A stretch of 64,000 bases of DNA, taken from Geodermatophilus siccatus (GTDB lineage: Bacteria > Actinomycetota > Actinomycetes > Mycobacteriales > Geodermatophilaceae). Of the stretch, positions 7,842-15,367 are shown piece by piece. Every line of letters starts with the position of its first letter. Positions within the stretch are counted from its first letter, which is position 1. The notes beneath the pieces were generated by a model. The model was not told the DNA's origin and did not search any database. It worked only from the letters and a program-made list of their open reading frames with translations. The position numbers and the translations under genes are program-made. Location: the NCBI RefSeq assembly GCF_900103785.1, contig NZ_FNHE01000004.1:372001-436000 (forward strand), in the 5' to 3' direction.

Positions 7842-9524
7842 ATGGGACGCACCCTCCGTCTCGCCGGAGCCGGCCTGGCCGGTCTCGCCGCGGTCGCCGC
7901 CCGCGACCTGCTGCAGCGCGAGCACACCCTGCTGCGCAACTTCCCGGTGATCGGCCACGCGCGCTACCTGCTGGAGTCGGTCGGCCCGGAGCTGCGCCAG
8001 TACCTCGTGGCGGGCAACAACGAGGAGCGCCCGTTCACCCGCGACCAGCGGCGCTGGGTCTACGCGTCGGCGAAGCAGGAGAACAACTACTTCGGCTTCG
8101 GGACCGACAACGACCTGGAGTTCACCGCCGGCTACCCGGTCATCAACCACCGCACGTTCGGCCGGGCCGTGCCGCCCACCTCCGTGCACGCGGGCCACGA
8201 CGTCACGCTGCCCAGCGCCAAGGTGCTCGGCGGACCACGCGGGCGGGCGCGGGCGTTCCGGCCGGCCTCGGTCGTGAACATCTCGGCCATGAGCTTCGGC
8301 TCGCTGTCCGGCGCGGCGATCGAGGCGCTCAACCGCGGGGCGGCGCTGGCCGGCTGCCTGCAGAACACCGGCGAGGGCGGGCTCTCGGTGCACCACCGGA
8401 ACGGCGGTGAGCTGGTCTTCCAGATCGGCACGGCCTACTTCGGCTGCCGGGACGAGCAGGGCCGCTTCGACCTGCAACGGCTCAAGGACCTCGTCGCCTC
8501 CGCGCCGGTGTGCGCCCTGGAGGTCAAGCTCAGCCAGGGCGCCAAACCCAGCCTGGGCGGCGTCCTGCCGGCTGCGAAGGTGTCGGCGGAGATCGCGGCC
8601 GCGCGCGGCGTGCCGGAGGGCGTGGACTGCATCAGCCCGTCACGGCACGCCGAGTTCTCCGATCCCGACAGCCTGCTCGACTGGGTGGAGCTGCTCGCGG
8701 CCGAGACCGGGCTGCCGGTCGGCATCAAGTCCGCCGTCGGCGACATGACCTTCTGGCACGAGCTCACCGACCTGATGGCGACCACCGGCCGCGGGGTGGA
8801 CTTCGTGACGGTGGACGGCGGCGAGGGCGGCACCGGAGCCGCGCCGCTCATCTTCACCGACTCGGTGTCCCTGCCGTTCCAGCTCGGCTTCGCCCGGGTC
8901 CACGCGGTGTTCGCCCGCGCGGGGCTGCACGAGCAGGTCACCTTCATCGGCGCCGGCAAGCTCGGCCTGCCCGACAACGCGATCGTGGCGTTCGCGCTCG
9001 GCTGCGACATGGTCAACGTCGGCCGTGAGGCGATGCTCGCGATCGGGTGCATCCAGGCGCAGAAGTGCCACACCGACACCTGCCCGACCGGGGTCGCCAC
9101 GCAGAACCCCTGGCTGGCGCACGGCCTGGACCCGCGGCTGAAGTCCGTGCGGGCGGCGAACTACATCAGGACGCTGCGCCGCGACCTGGTCAAGGTCGCC
9201 GAGGCCTGCGGTGTCGAGCACCCCGGGCTGATCGACGCCTCCTCCGTCGAGGTGCTCACCGGGCGCACGGCCTCCACGCCGCTGGGGGAGGTCTACGGCT
9301 ACGAGCCCGGGTGGGGGCTGCCCTCGGCCGCCGACCGCGCCGAGATCGCCCGCATCATGACGGCCGAGGCCCCGCAGGGCGGCGCGGCCCCGGCCTCCGC
9401 CGACGCCGTCGGCCGACCTCCGACCGACGGTCACGCCGGAGCGGCCGGGAGTAGGGACGCGCGGGACGACGGGATCGACCCCGCCCCCGGAGTCGGAGGG
9501 CCGTCGACCCGATCGGCGGGGTGA
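7842..9524 (+). CDS. FMN-binding glutamate-synthase-like protein
   Basis: 560 residues. An N-terminal hydrophobic helix (about 3-22) precedes a GltB central/FMN-type alpha/beta barrel: SAMSFGSLSGAAIEALNRGA, NTGEGGLS, EVKLSQGAKPSLGGVLP, VDGGEGGTGAAPL, and the Cys cluster CIQAQKCHTDTCPTG that in glutamate synthase binds a 3Fe-4S cluster. It lacks the glutaminase and glucosamine-like domains of full GltB, so it belongs to the stand-alone family annotated as FMN-binding glutamate synthase family protein, whose physiological reaction is uncertain. Start is ambiguous: ATG 7842 matches the family start but has no ribosome site; GTG 7773 has GGAGG only 3 bases away. The C-terminus ends in a Pro/Ala-rich tail. 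Confidence 0.8.
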   Translation: MGRTLRLAGAGLAGLAAVAARDLLQREHTLLRNFPVIGHARYLLESVGPELRQYLVAGNNEERPFTRDQRRWVYASAKQENNYFGFGTDNDLEFTAGYPVINHRTFGRAVPPTSVHAGHDVTLPSAKVLGGPRGRARAFRPASVVNISAMSFGSLSGAAIEALNRGAALAGCLQNTGEGGLSVHHRNGGELVFQIGTAYFGCRDEQGRFDLQRLKDLVASAPVCALEVKLSQGAKPSLGGVLPAAKVSAEIAAARGVPEGVDCISPSRHAEFSDPDSLLDWVELLAAETGLPVGIKSAVGDMTFWHELTDLMATTGRGVDFVTVDGGEGGTGAAPLIFTDSVSLPFQLGFARVHAVFARAGLHEQVTFIGAGKLGLPDNAIVAFALGCDMVNVGREAMLAIGCIQAQKCHTDTCPTGVATQNPWLAHGLDPRLKSVRAANYIRTLRRDLVKVAEACGVEHPGLIDASSVEVLTGRTASTPLGEVYGYEPGWGLPSAADRAEIARIMTAEAPQGGAAPASADAVGRPPTDGHAGAAGSRDARDDGIDPAPGVGGPSTRSAG

Positions 9525-9570
9525 CTACGGTCCCTCCCTGAGCCCAGCCGTCCGAGGTCTGGAGCCGCTG

Positions 9571-9849
9571 ATGGCCAGCTACCTGTACCGGTGCGGGGCG
9601 TGCGGCACCTGGGAGGTGCACCGGCCGATCGGCACCGCCGAGCCGACGAGCACCTGCCCGTCCTGCGGAGCCGCCGGCCGCCGCCAGTACACCCCGCCGC
9701 TGCTGAGCCGGACCCCCACCGCGGTGGCGTCCGCCCGCCTGCGCGAGGAGGCCAGCGGTGACGCCCCCGCGGTGGCCACCGCCGTGCCGCCCGCGGCCGT
9801 CCGGCCGGTCGCCCGCGACCCGCGGTGGAGCGCTCTGCCCCGTCCCTGA
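9571..9849 (+). CDS. fmdB: FmdB-family zinc-ribbon protein
   Basis: 92 residues. The first 40 form a zinc ribbon with two CxxC pairs (YRCGACGTWEV and STCPSCG), typical of the FmdB/CxxC_CXXC_SSSS family. The remainder is a disordered Pro/Ala/Arg tail. FmdB was named as a putative regulator of formamidase in Methylophilus, and here it lies 164 bp upstream of the formamidase gene in the same direction, which strengthens the assignment. Whether it binds DNA, RNA or protein is not known for the family. The start is ATG 9571. Confidence 0.75.
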   Translation: MASYLYRCGACGTWEVHRPIGTAEPTSTCPSCGAAGRRQYTPPLLSRTPTAVASARLREEASGDAPAVATAVPPAAVRPVARDPRWSALPRP

Positions 9850-10013
9850 CCGGCTGTCCGCCCTGGCCGGGGAAGGCGTGGTGGCGACCAGGACGACAGG
9901 CGGACCGGCGGCCCGCCGCCGGACGACGGCGGCTCCCGCCGAGCGCGACCGGCCCCGCACGGCCCGTCGACCGCGGGCTGCACCCAGCACGAGACAGATC
10001 GGAGTGTGGCGAC

Positions 10014-11267
10014 ATGCCAGATGTGGTCTTCACGGTGGACCAGGCCAAGTCGATGCGCGACCAGGCCGTACCCGGACACAACCGGTGGCACCCGGACGTC
10101 CCGGTCGCCACGATGGTCCGCCCGGGGCAGAACATCCGGGTGGAGTGCCGGGAGTGGACCGACGGCCAGATCGGCAACAACGACTCGGCCAACGACGTCC
10201 GGGACGTCGACCTGAACCGGGCGCACATGCTCAGCGGGCCCATCGGGGTGGAGGGCGCCGAGCCCGGCGACCTGCTCGTCGTGGACATCCTCGACCTCGG
10301 GCCGGTGCAGGCACCGCAGGAGTACGGCGACGCCCCCGGCCAGGGCTGGGGGTACACCGGCATCTTCGCCAAGGCCAACGGCGGCGGCTTCCTCACCGAC
10401 TACTTCCCGGACGCCTACAAGGCGATCTGGGACTTCCAGGGCCAGCAGTGCACCTCCCGGCACATCCCGGGCGTGCGGTACACCGGCCTCACCCACCCCG
10501 GGCTGTTCGGGACGGCGCCGTCGGCGGACCTGCTCGCCCGGTGGAACCGCCGGGAGAAGGCGCTGGCCGACACCGATCCCGACCGGGTCCCGGCCCTGGC
10601 CCTGCTCCCGCTCGAGGACCAGACCCTGGGCGGGACGGCCACCGGCGACGTCCTCGACGGCATCGCCCGGGACGGCGCGCGCACCGTCCCGGCCCGCGAG
10701 AACGGCGGCAACCACGACATCAAGAACTTCTCCCGCGGCTCGCGGGTCTTCTACCCGGTGCACGTGCGGGACGCCAAGCTCTCCGGCGGCGACCTGCACT
10801 TCAGCCAGGGGGACGGCGAGATCACCTTCTGCGGCGCCATCGAGATGGGCGGCTTCATCGACTTCCACATCGACCTGATCAAGGGCGGCATGGAGACCTA
10901 CGGCGTGACCACCAACCCGGTGTTCATGCCCGGCAACGTCGAGCCGCGGTACTCGGAGTTCCTGACCTTCATCGGGATCTCGGTCGACCACGACACCGAC
11001 ACGAACAAGTACCTCGACGCCACGCTGGCCTACAAGCGGGCCTGCCTGAACGCCGTCCGGTACCTGGAGAAGTTCGGGTACTCGGGCGAGCAGGCCTACC
11101 TGCTGCTGGGGTCCGCACCGATCGAGGGCCGGGTGAGCGGGGTGGTCGACATCCCGAACGCCTGCTGCTCGCTGTACCTGCCGACGGCGATCTTCGACTT
11201 CGACGTCCGGCCGTCGGCGGCGGGTCCGGTGCGGGCGGACAGGGGGCAGTGCGCGGTCACCTCGTGA
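10014..11267 (+). CDS. fmdA: Formamidase (acetamidase/formamidase family)
   Basis: 417 residues, close to the usual 405-415 of FmdA/AmiF-type enzymes. Recognisable stretches are GHNRWHPDVPVATMVRPGQ, WTDGQIGNND, DLNRAHMLSGPIGVEGAEPGD, HPGLFGTAPS, ENGGNHDIKNFSRGSRVFYPV, and GDGEITFCGAIEMGGFIDF. It hydrolyses formamide (and perhaps acetamide) to ammonia and the acid in the cytoplasm. ATG 10014 follows GGAG by nine bases; an upstream in-frame start at 9825 would overlap fmdB and encode low-complexity sequence. Together with FmdB upstream and the AmiS-type amide channel at 12252 it forms a short-amide nitrogen-acquisition cluster. Confidence 0.92.
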   Translation: MPDVVFTVDQAKSMRDQAVPGHNRWHPDVPVATMVRPGQNIRVECREWTDGQIGNNDSANDVRDVDLNRAHMLSGPIGVEGAEPGDLLVVDILDLGPVQAPQEYGDAPGQGWGYTGIFAKANGGGFLTDYFPDAYKAIWDFQGQQCTSRHIPGVRYTGLTHPGLFGTAPSADLLARWNRREKALADTDPDRVPALALLPLEDQTLGGTATGDVLDGIARDGARTVPARENGGNHDIKNFSRGSRVFYPVHVRDAKLSGGDLHFSQGDGEITFCGAIEMGGFIDFHIDLIKGGMETYGVTTNPVFMPGNVEPRYSEFLTFIGISVDHDTDTNKYLDATLAYKRACLNAVRYLEKFGYSGEQAYLLLGSAPIEGRVSGVVDIPNACCSLYLPTAIFDFDVRPSAAGPVRADRGQCAVTS

Positions 11268-11322
11268 CCGTGCTCCTGGTCGCCGCCCGCGACACGGCCT
11301 GACGGAGAACGGCCCGGGCGCC

Positions 11323-11490
11323 CTAGCGAGTGTCCGGGCCGCTCGTTATCCGGACGGTGGGTCGGGCGGTGACCACGACGGGACCGCCGCAGTTCCAGCA
11401 CGCCGGCCCCTCGGCCGCGTCCTCCTCGGCGTCCTGCCCGCCCACCTCGCAGGGGTGGCAGGTCCAGCTGACCTCGATCCGGCTCTCCAC
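11323..11490 (-). CDS. Small zinc-ribbon protein
   Basis: 55 residues reading VESRIEVSWTCHPCEVGG... and ...GPACWNCGGPVVVTARP; the two CxxC pairs (CHPC and CWNC) are spaced as in a small treble-clef or zinc-ribbon fold. GTG 11490 has GAGGAG upstream. It is transcribed against the formamidase gene and stops 56 bp from its end. Actinobacterial genomes contain short proteins of this look with unknown role. Acidic linker (DAEEDAAEG) between the Cys pairs. The frame stays open to 11691 upstream, but that extension is Arg-rich low complexity. Confidence 0.55.
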   Translation of the reverse strand: MESRIEVSWTCHPCEVGGQDAEEDAAEGPACWNCGGPVVVTARPTVRITSGPDTR

Positions 11491-11624
11491 GGACCGCTCT
11501 CCTCGGTGCACTCGTGCGGCCCCCGTCCGGTCGGGGGCCGCCGGGGCGCGAGGTACCCAGGGCGCAGCCGTCCCACGCCGTCGCCGGATGGCCGGCCGCA
11601 CCCGGGTGGGCCGACACTGGACGC

Positions 11625-11876
11625 GTGGACGACGACGCGCCACCTCGCATCCCGCAGCACGAGGCCGTCGACCGCTTCGGCACGACCGCACTGCGGACCG
11701 CGCACCAGCTCACCGCCGAACTGGCCGCGAACGACGGCGGCGACGAGGATCCCGTCGTGCTGCGCCGGGCGGGGGGACGGCACCGCAGCCTCGCCGGGCT
11801 GGCCGCCCTGATCGACGCCGCCCTCGACGAGGGCGGCGCGGACCCCGCGGAGCGGGAGTCGCACCACCGCAGCTGA
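11625..11876 (+). CDS. Hypothetical protein, 83 residues
   Basis: A small helical-looking protein (VDDDAPPRIPQHEAVDRFG..., then TAHQLTAELAAND and SLAGLAALIDAALDEGG). I recognise no family. The GTG at 11625 lacks a ribosome site, but GACACT ends six bases before it, so leaderless expression is possible. It is divergent from the zinc-ribbon gene at 11323-11490 across a 134-bp gap, and upstream of the AmiS gene in the same direction. The codon bias looks coding (third positions nearly all G/C), but in this genome that alone is weak evidence. Confidence 0.4.
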   Translation: MDDDAPPRIPQHEAVDRFGTTALRTAHQLTAELAANDGGDEDPVVLRRAGGRHRSLAGLAALIDAALDEGGADPAERESHHRS

Positions 11877-12251
11877 GGCAGCGGTGCGGGGTGGCGCCGA
11901 CCCCCTGGGTGACGGCGCGCGGTGCGGACGTGCGCCGTCCGGCGGGTCGTTGACGGGTGCGCCGGTCCGGCATGATCGTCGTCCCGCACACGCACGCCGG
12001 CGACGTCGTGCCTCCCGGCCCGGCGCTCGCCCGGCTGGGAGGTCGACGATGACCACCGGCGCCCCCGCGGCCGCCCTGCCACACCGCTGCCCGACGCCGC
12101 GCCCGCACACCTGCCTCCCTCGCCGGTCCCGGCCGCGCGCGTAGTCCGGCGGGGCCCGTCGGGAACCAGCCGACGCCGACCCGACCGGCCCCTCCGCCGA
12201 CTCCCACGGGGAACTCCACCCACAGGTGCGGACGCGAGGAGATGAACGCAC
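11877..12251 (+). promoter_or_regulatory. 375-bp leader region before amiS
   Basis: The stretch between the 83-residue ORF and amiS holds no large gene. It contains a 31-codon ORF with a strong ribosome site at 12049 (separate entry) and another short ATG frame at 11970 that runs into it. I looked for a guanidine or other known riboswitch and could not match one. The ribosome site for amiS, GAGGAG at 12236-12241, is clear. A regulated leader is plausible but unproven. Confidence 0.35.
12049..12144 (+). CDS. Possible 31-residue leader peptide upstream of amiS
   Basis: ATG 12049 is preceded by GGGAGG with a six-base spacer, one of the best ribosome sites in the window. The peptide MTTGAPAAALPHRC... 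ends in ...RPHTCLPRRSRPRA; it has two Cys and is rich in Pro, Arg and His. It ends 107 bp before the AmiS start. Possibilities are a leader peptide governing amiS by translation-dependent attenuation, a small functional protein, or chance. Only the strong ribosome site and location support it. Confidence 0.35.
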   Translation: MTTGAPAAALPHRCPTPRPHTCLPRRSRPRA

Positions 12252-12977
12252 ATGGGAAGCGTCGGACTGCTCTACGTCGGAGCCGTGCTCGCCGTGAACG
12301 GCCTCATGCTGCTGGGGGTGGTGGAAGCCCGCAGCGCCGCTCCGCTCAACCTCTTCGTCGGCGCGCTGCAGGTCGTCACGCCGACGTACCTCATCTTCAC
12401 CGCGGGGGGTGACGCGGCGATCACCCTGAACGCCTCGGGTCTCTACCTGTTCGGGTTCACGTACCTGTACGTCGGGATCAACCTGCTGGCCGGCCTCGAC
12501 GGCACGGGGCTCGGCTGGTTCTCCGCCTTCGTCGCGGCGTGTGCGCTCGTCTTCTCCGGCCTGAACTTCTGGTACGTCCAGCCCACGGACTCGGCGTTCG
12601 GCGTGATCTGGCTGTACTGGGCCGTGCTGTGGGCGCTGTTCTACCTCGTCCTGGGGCTCAAGCGCGACGACCTGACCCGGTACACCGGGGCCATCGCGCT
12701 CATCGCGGGCATCCTGACCGCGGCGGTCCCGGCCTTCATGCTGCTCACCGGGGTGTGGGACGACTACATCGGGATCTCGGCGATCGTGCTCGCCGTCGTC
12801 TGCGCCGCCAGCCTGGTCCTCCTGTACCCGCCACTGCGCGGGCACCTGGAGCCGGCCGGGCCGCCGTCGGGGCCGGTCCCGGAGGGCACGTCGGCCGCGT
12901 CCCAGGGCGTGCCGGCGGCCCGGCGGACCACCGACGCCGGCCACGGAGCCGGCTCGGGGAGGCGGACCAGCGGCTGA
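12252..12977 (+). CDS. AmiS/UreI-family amide or urea channel
   Basis: 241 residues with six hydrophobic segments in the first 195 and a Pro/Gly-rich cytoplasmic tail. The family pattern is clear: GLLYVGAVLAVNGLMLLG, APLNLFVGALQVVTPTYLIF, LYLFGFTYLYVGINLLAGLDGTGLGWF, and VIWLYWAVLWALFYLVLGL. AmiS/UreI proteins are inner-membrane channels for short amides or urea; beside FmdA the likely substrate is formamide or acetamide. ATG 12252 follows GAGGAG. The gene ends in a perfect inverted repeat shared with the convergent flavin reductase. Confidence 0.88.
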   Translation: MGSVGLLYVGAVLAVNGLMLLGVVEARSAAPLNLFVGALQVVTPTYLIFTAGGDAAITLNASGLYLFGFTYLYVGINLLAGLDGTGLGWFSAFVAACALVFSGLNFWYVQPTDSAFGVIWLYWAVLWALFYLVLGLKRDDLTRYTGAIALIAGILTAAVPAFMLLTGVWDDYIGISAIVLAVVCAASLVLLYPPLRGHLEPAGPPSGPVPEGTSAASQGVPAARRTTDAGHGAGSGRRTSG

Positions 12978-12988
12978 TCCACCCGGTC

Positions 12989-13044
12989 GATCACGGCGCC
13001 GGGACCACCCACCACGCTCGGCAGGTGGTCCCGGCGCCGTGATC
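12989..13044. terminator. Bidirectional hairpin of the GATCACGGCGCC family, copy 2
   Basis: A perfect inverted repeat with 21-nt arms: GATCACGGCGCCGGGACCAC plus C (12989-13009) and its complement at 13024-13044, with a 14-nt loop. It lies between the convergent amiS and flavin-reductase genes, the position of a two-way terminator. The arm is shared with the hairpin at 7697-7752. Confidence 0.7.
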
Positions 13045-13060
13045 GCGGGGGAGTGCGGGT

Positions 13061-13681
13061 TCAGTGCCCGCGGAGCAGCTCCTCGAAGGAGGGGACGTCG
13101 GCGAACGGGTCGACCGGCCGCTTGCCGGCCGGCCGGCCGGCGACCAGGTCGGCCAGCTCACCGGCCGCACGGTCGATACGGCGGGCCAGCTCCGCGTCCA
13201 CCCCACCGGCACCGGCCCAGTCCTCCGATGCGGCGAAGACGCCGGTCGGCGCCGGGACGGCGCGCAGGTAGGCGAACAGCGGCCGCATCGCGTGCTCGAT
13301 GACCAGCGAGTGCCGGGCGGTGCCGGCGGTGGCGCCGAGCAGCACCGGCGTCCCGGTGAGCGAGTCCTTGTCCAGGACGTCGAAGAACGTCTTGAACAGC
13401 CCGCTGTAGGACGCCGAGAACACCGGCGTCACCGCGATCAGCCCGTCGGCGCCGGTGACGGTGTCGATCGCCGCACGCAGCGACTCGTTGGCGAACCCGG
13501 TGACCACGTCGTCGGCCAGGTCGCGGGCGTGCGTACGGAGCTCGACGACCTCCACCGTCGCGTCGTCGCCCCGCTCGCGCAGAGCGGCGACGGTCGCGGC
13601 GGTCAGCCGGTCGGCCAGCAGCCGGGTCGACGAGGGGGTCGACAGCCCGGCGCTCACGACGGCCAGGGTGCGGGTGGTCAT
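13061..13681 (-). CDS. NAD(P)H-dependent FMN reductase, CE1759-like
   Basis: 206 residues of flavodoxin-like fold. The FMN phosphate loop is near the N-terminus (VVSAGLSTPSSTRLLADRL), and the flavin-binding loops are TPVFSASYSGLFKTFFDVLD and LGATAGTARHSLVIEHAMRPLFAYL. It would supply reduced FMN to the luciferase-like monooxygenase encoded immediately upstream, with which it overlaps by four bases (ATGA, 13678-13681), indicating translational coupling. This reductase/monooxygenase pairing is conserved across Actinobacteria. Confidence 0.88.
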   Translation of the reverse strand: MTTRTLAVVSAGLSTPSSTRLLADRLTAATVAALRERGDDATVEVVELRTHARDLADDVVTGFANESLRAAIDTVTGADGLIAVTPVFSASYSGLFKTFFDVLDKDSLTGTPVLLGATAGTARHSLVIEHAMRPLFAYLRAVPAPTGVFAASEDWAGAGGVDAELARRIDRAAGELADLVAGRPAGKRPVDPFADVPSFEELLRGH

Positions 13682-14775
13682 GCGGAGACCTCCTCGAGGG
13701 ACGCCTGCCGGGCCGCCACGCGCGAGGCGTGGGTCGGCGCGTCGGGCACGTGCGCCGGCTTGAGCGCGGCGAACTCGCGGCGCAGCACCGGCACGACCTC
13801 CTCGCCCAGCATGTCCAGCTGCTCCAGCACCGTCTTCAGCGGCAGGCCGGCGTGGTCGATGAGGAACAGCTGCCGCTGGTAGTCACCGACGTACTCGCGG
13901 AAGCCGAGGGTCCGCTCGATGACCTGCTGCGGCGAGCCGACGGTCAGCGGCGTCTCCCGGGAGAAGTCCTCCAGCGAGGGGCCGTGGCCGTAGACCGGCG
14001 CGTTGTCGAAGTACGGCCGGAACTCCCGGACGGCGTCCTGGCTGTTCCTCCGCATGAACACCTGCCCACCCAGCCCGACGATCGCCTGGTCGGCGCTGCC
14101 GTGGCCGTGGTGCTCGAAGCGGCGGCGGTAGAACTCGACCATCCGGGCGGTGTGCTCCTTCGGCCAGAAGATGTGGTTGTGGAAGAAGCCGTCGCCGTAG
14201 TAGGCGGCCTGCTCGGCGATCTGCGGCGAGCGGATCGAGCCGTGCCACACGAACGGCGGGACGCCGTCCAGCGGCCGCGGGGTGGAGGTGAAGCCCTGCA
14301 GCGGCGTGCGGAACTGCCCCTGCCAGTCGACGACGTCCTCGTCCCACAGCCGGCGCAGCAGCGCGTAGTTCTCCACCGCCAGCGGCAGGCCGTTGCGGAT
14401 GTCCTGCCCGAACCACGGGTAGACCGGGCCGGTGTTGCCGCGGCCCATCATCAGGTCGACCCGGCCGCCGGCCAGGTGCTGCAGCATCGCGTAGTCCTCG
14501 GCGATCTTCACCGGGTCGTTGGTGGTGATCAGCGTGGTCGCCGTCGACAACTGCAGCGTGGTCGTCTGCGCGGCGATGTAGGCCAGCGTCGTCGTCGGCG
14601 AGGAGGAGAAGAACGGCGGGTTGTGGTGCTCGCCCAGGGCGAAGACGTCGAGCCCGACCTCCTCGGCCTTCTTCGCGATGGTGACGATCGCCTGGATCCG
14701 CTCAGCCTCGCCGGGCGTGCGGCCGTTGGTGGGATCGGTCGTGATGTCGCTGACCGAGAAGACGCCGAACTGCAT
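13678..14775 (-). CDS. LLM-class FMN-dependent monooxygenase, CE1758-like
   Basis: 365 residues of the luciferase-like TIM-barrel family: MQFGVFSVSDITTDP..., AEEVGLDVFALGEHHNPPF, TATTLITTNDPVKIAEDYAMLQHLAGGRVDLMMGRGN, and WHGSIRSPQIAEQAAYYGDGFF. It uses reduced FMN and oxygen on an unknown organic substrate. The start ATG 14775 follows GGAG by six bases; an extra ATG at 14802 would add nine residues without family support. It is the first gene of a two-gene operon with the FMN reductase, read away from the Rpf riboswitch region. Confidence 0.9.
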   Translation of the reverse strand: MQFGVFSVSDITTDPTNGRTPGEAERIQAIVTIAKKAEEVGLDVFALGEHHNPPFFSSSPTTTLAYIAAQTTTLQLSTATTLITTNDPVKIAEDYAMLQHLAGGRVDLMMGRGNTGPVYPWFGQDIRNGLPLAVENYALLRRLWDEDVVDWQGQFRTPLQGFTSTPRPLDGVPPFVWHGSIRSPQIAEQAAYYGDGFFHNHIFWPKEHTARMVEFYRRRFEHHGHGSADQAIVGLGGQVFMRRNSQDAVREFRPYFDNAPVYGHGPSLEDFSRETPLTVGSPQQVIERTLGFREYVGDYQRQLFLIDHAGLPLKTVLEQLDMLGEEVVPVLRREFAALKPAHVPDAPTHASRVAARQASLEEVSA

Positions 14776-14917
14776 GTCGGTCTCCGTTGGTTGAGAGTGC
14801 AACTACCGGCCGGTGCAACGTACCGCGGCCCGCGGTATTCCCCTCGTCGCGACCCCTCGGCGGGAGGGCGGACGCCGGAGTGCGACGTCACTCACGTTCC
14901 GGATGTGGTTCCCGACA

Positions 14918-14947
14918 TTGTCACGGGACGGTAACGCCGCCTACGGT
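14918..14947 (+). promoter_or_regulatory. Sigma-70-type promoter of the riboswitch-Rpf transcript
   Basis: TTGTCA (14918-14923) and TACGGT (14942-14947) are separated by 18 bases, a good housekeeping promoter for an actinobacterium (TANNNT -10). It lies about 60 bp upstream of the first conserved riboswitch base, so the riboswitch would be near the 5' end of the transcript. Confidence 0.6.
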
Positions 14948-15007
14948 GGCTGACGTCCGGTCGGTCGTCTCGTCCCCGCTCGGGGAGCCTGACCGGACGC
15001 CGCCGAG

Positions 15008-15158
15008 TCGTGTCCGCCACCAGCGGGCGCGAGCCGGGGACCCACCGCAGTACTGGGGTGAATCCCGCCCGCGAGCACGAACCGCGGGCCGGTAGGGCTG
15101 CTTCCCGCCCGAACCCGTCAGCTAACTCGGTAGGCGGCTCACGGAAGAACGGAGCACC
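15008..15158 (+). ncRNA. c-di-AMP riboswitch (ydaO/yuaA class)
   Basis: The hallmark segments of the ydaO class appear in order: an initial CCGCCACCAGCGGGCGCGAG with CCGGGGACCCACCGCAG, then GGGGTGAATCCCGC, GGTAGGGCTGC, and the highly conserved CGAACCCGTCAGCTAACTC followed by GGTAGGCGG and ACGGAAGA. In actinobacteria this riboswitch typically precedes cell-wall hydrolase/Rpf genes and reduces their expression when c-di-AMP is high. Here it controls the transglycosylase gene at 15368, after an unusually long 3' leader of about 200 nt that contains a small ORF. Confidence 0.92.
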
Positions 15159-15161
15159 CGC

Positions 15162-15239
15162 ATGCCCCGCCCACGGGCCCTCGCGGCACGCCGGCCCGCC
15201 CGGCCGCGCGCACTCCGCGCCTCTTCCCCGGCCTGCTGA
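15162..15239 (+). CDS. Possible 25-residue upstream ORF after the riboswitch
   Basis: ATG 15162 follows GGAG by seven bases, directly after the riboswitch aptamer. The peptide ([19 protein letters not shown] then ASSPAC) is very Arg/Pro/Ala-rich. Its ribosome site, in ACGGAGCACCC, is repeated before the main gene (15349-15359). The upstream copy has better spacing. It could couple or delay translation of the transglycosylase, or be chance; evidence is positional only. Confidence 0.3.
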   Translation: MPRPRALAARRPARPRALRASSPAC

Positions 15240-15367
15240 CCCGGCACCCGACCGCGCCCGCCGGCACCCCTCGTCCGCCGGCGTCCCCGTAGACCGCGCC
15301 GCACCGGGCTGTCCTCTGCCCTGAGGACCCTCCCGCGCGCCCTCTCGCCACGGAGCACCCCCACCTG

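Noticed and set aside
11877-12251. Guanidine-I (ykkC) or other known riboswitch upstream of amiS
   Set aside because: I could not find the conserved ykkC core segments in order; only G/C-rich stretches resemble parts of it.
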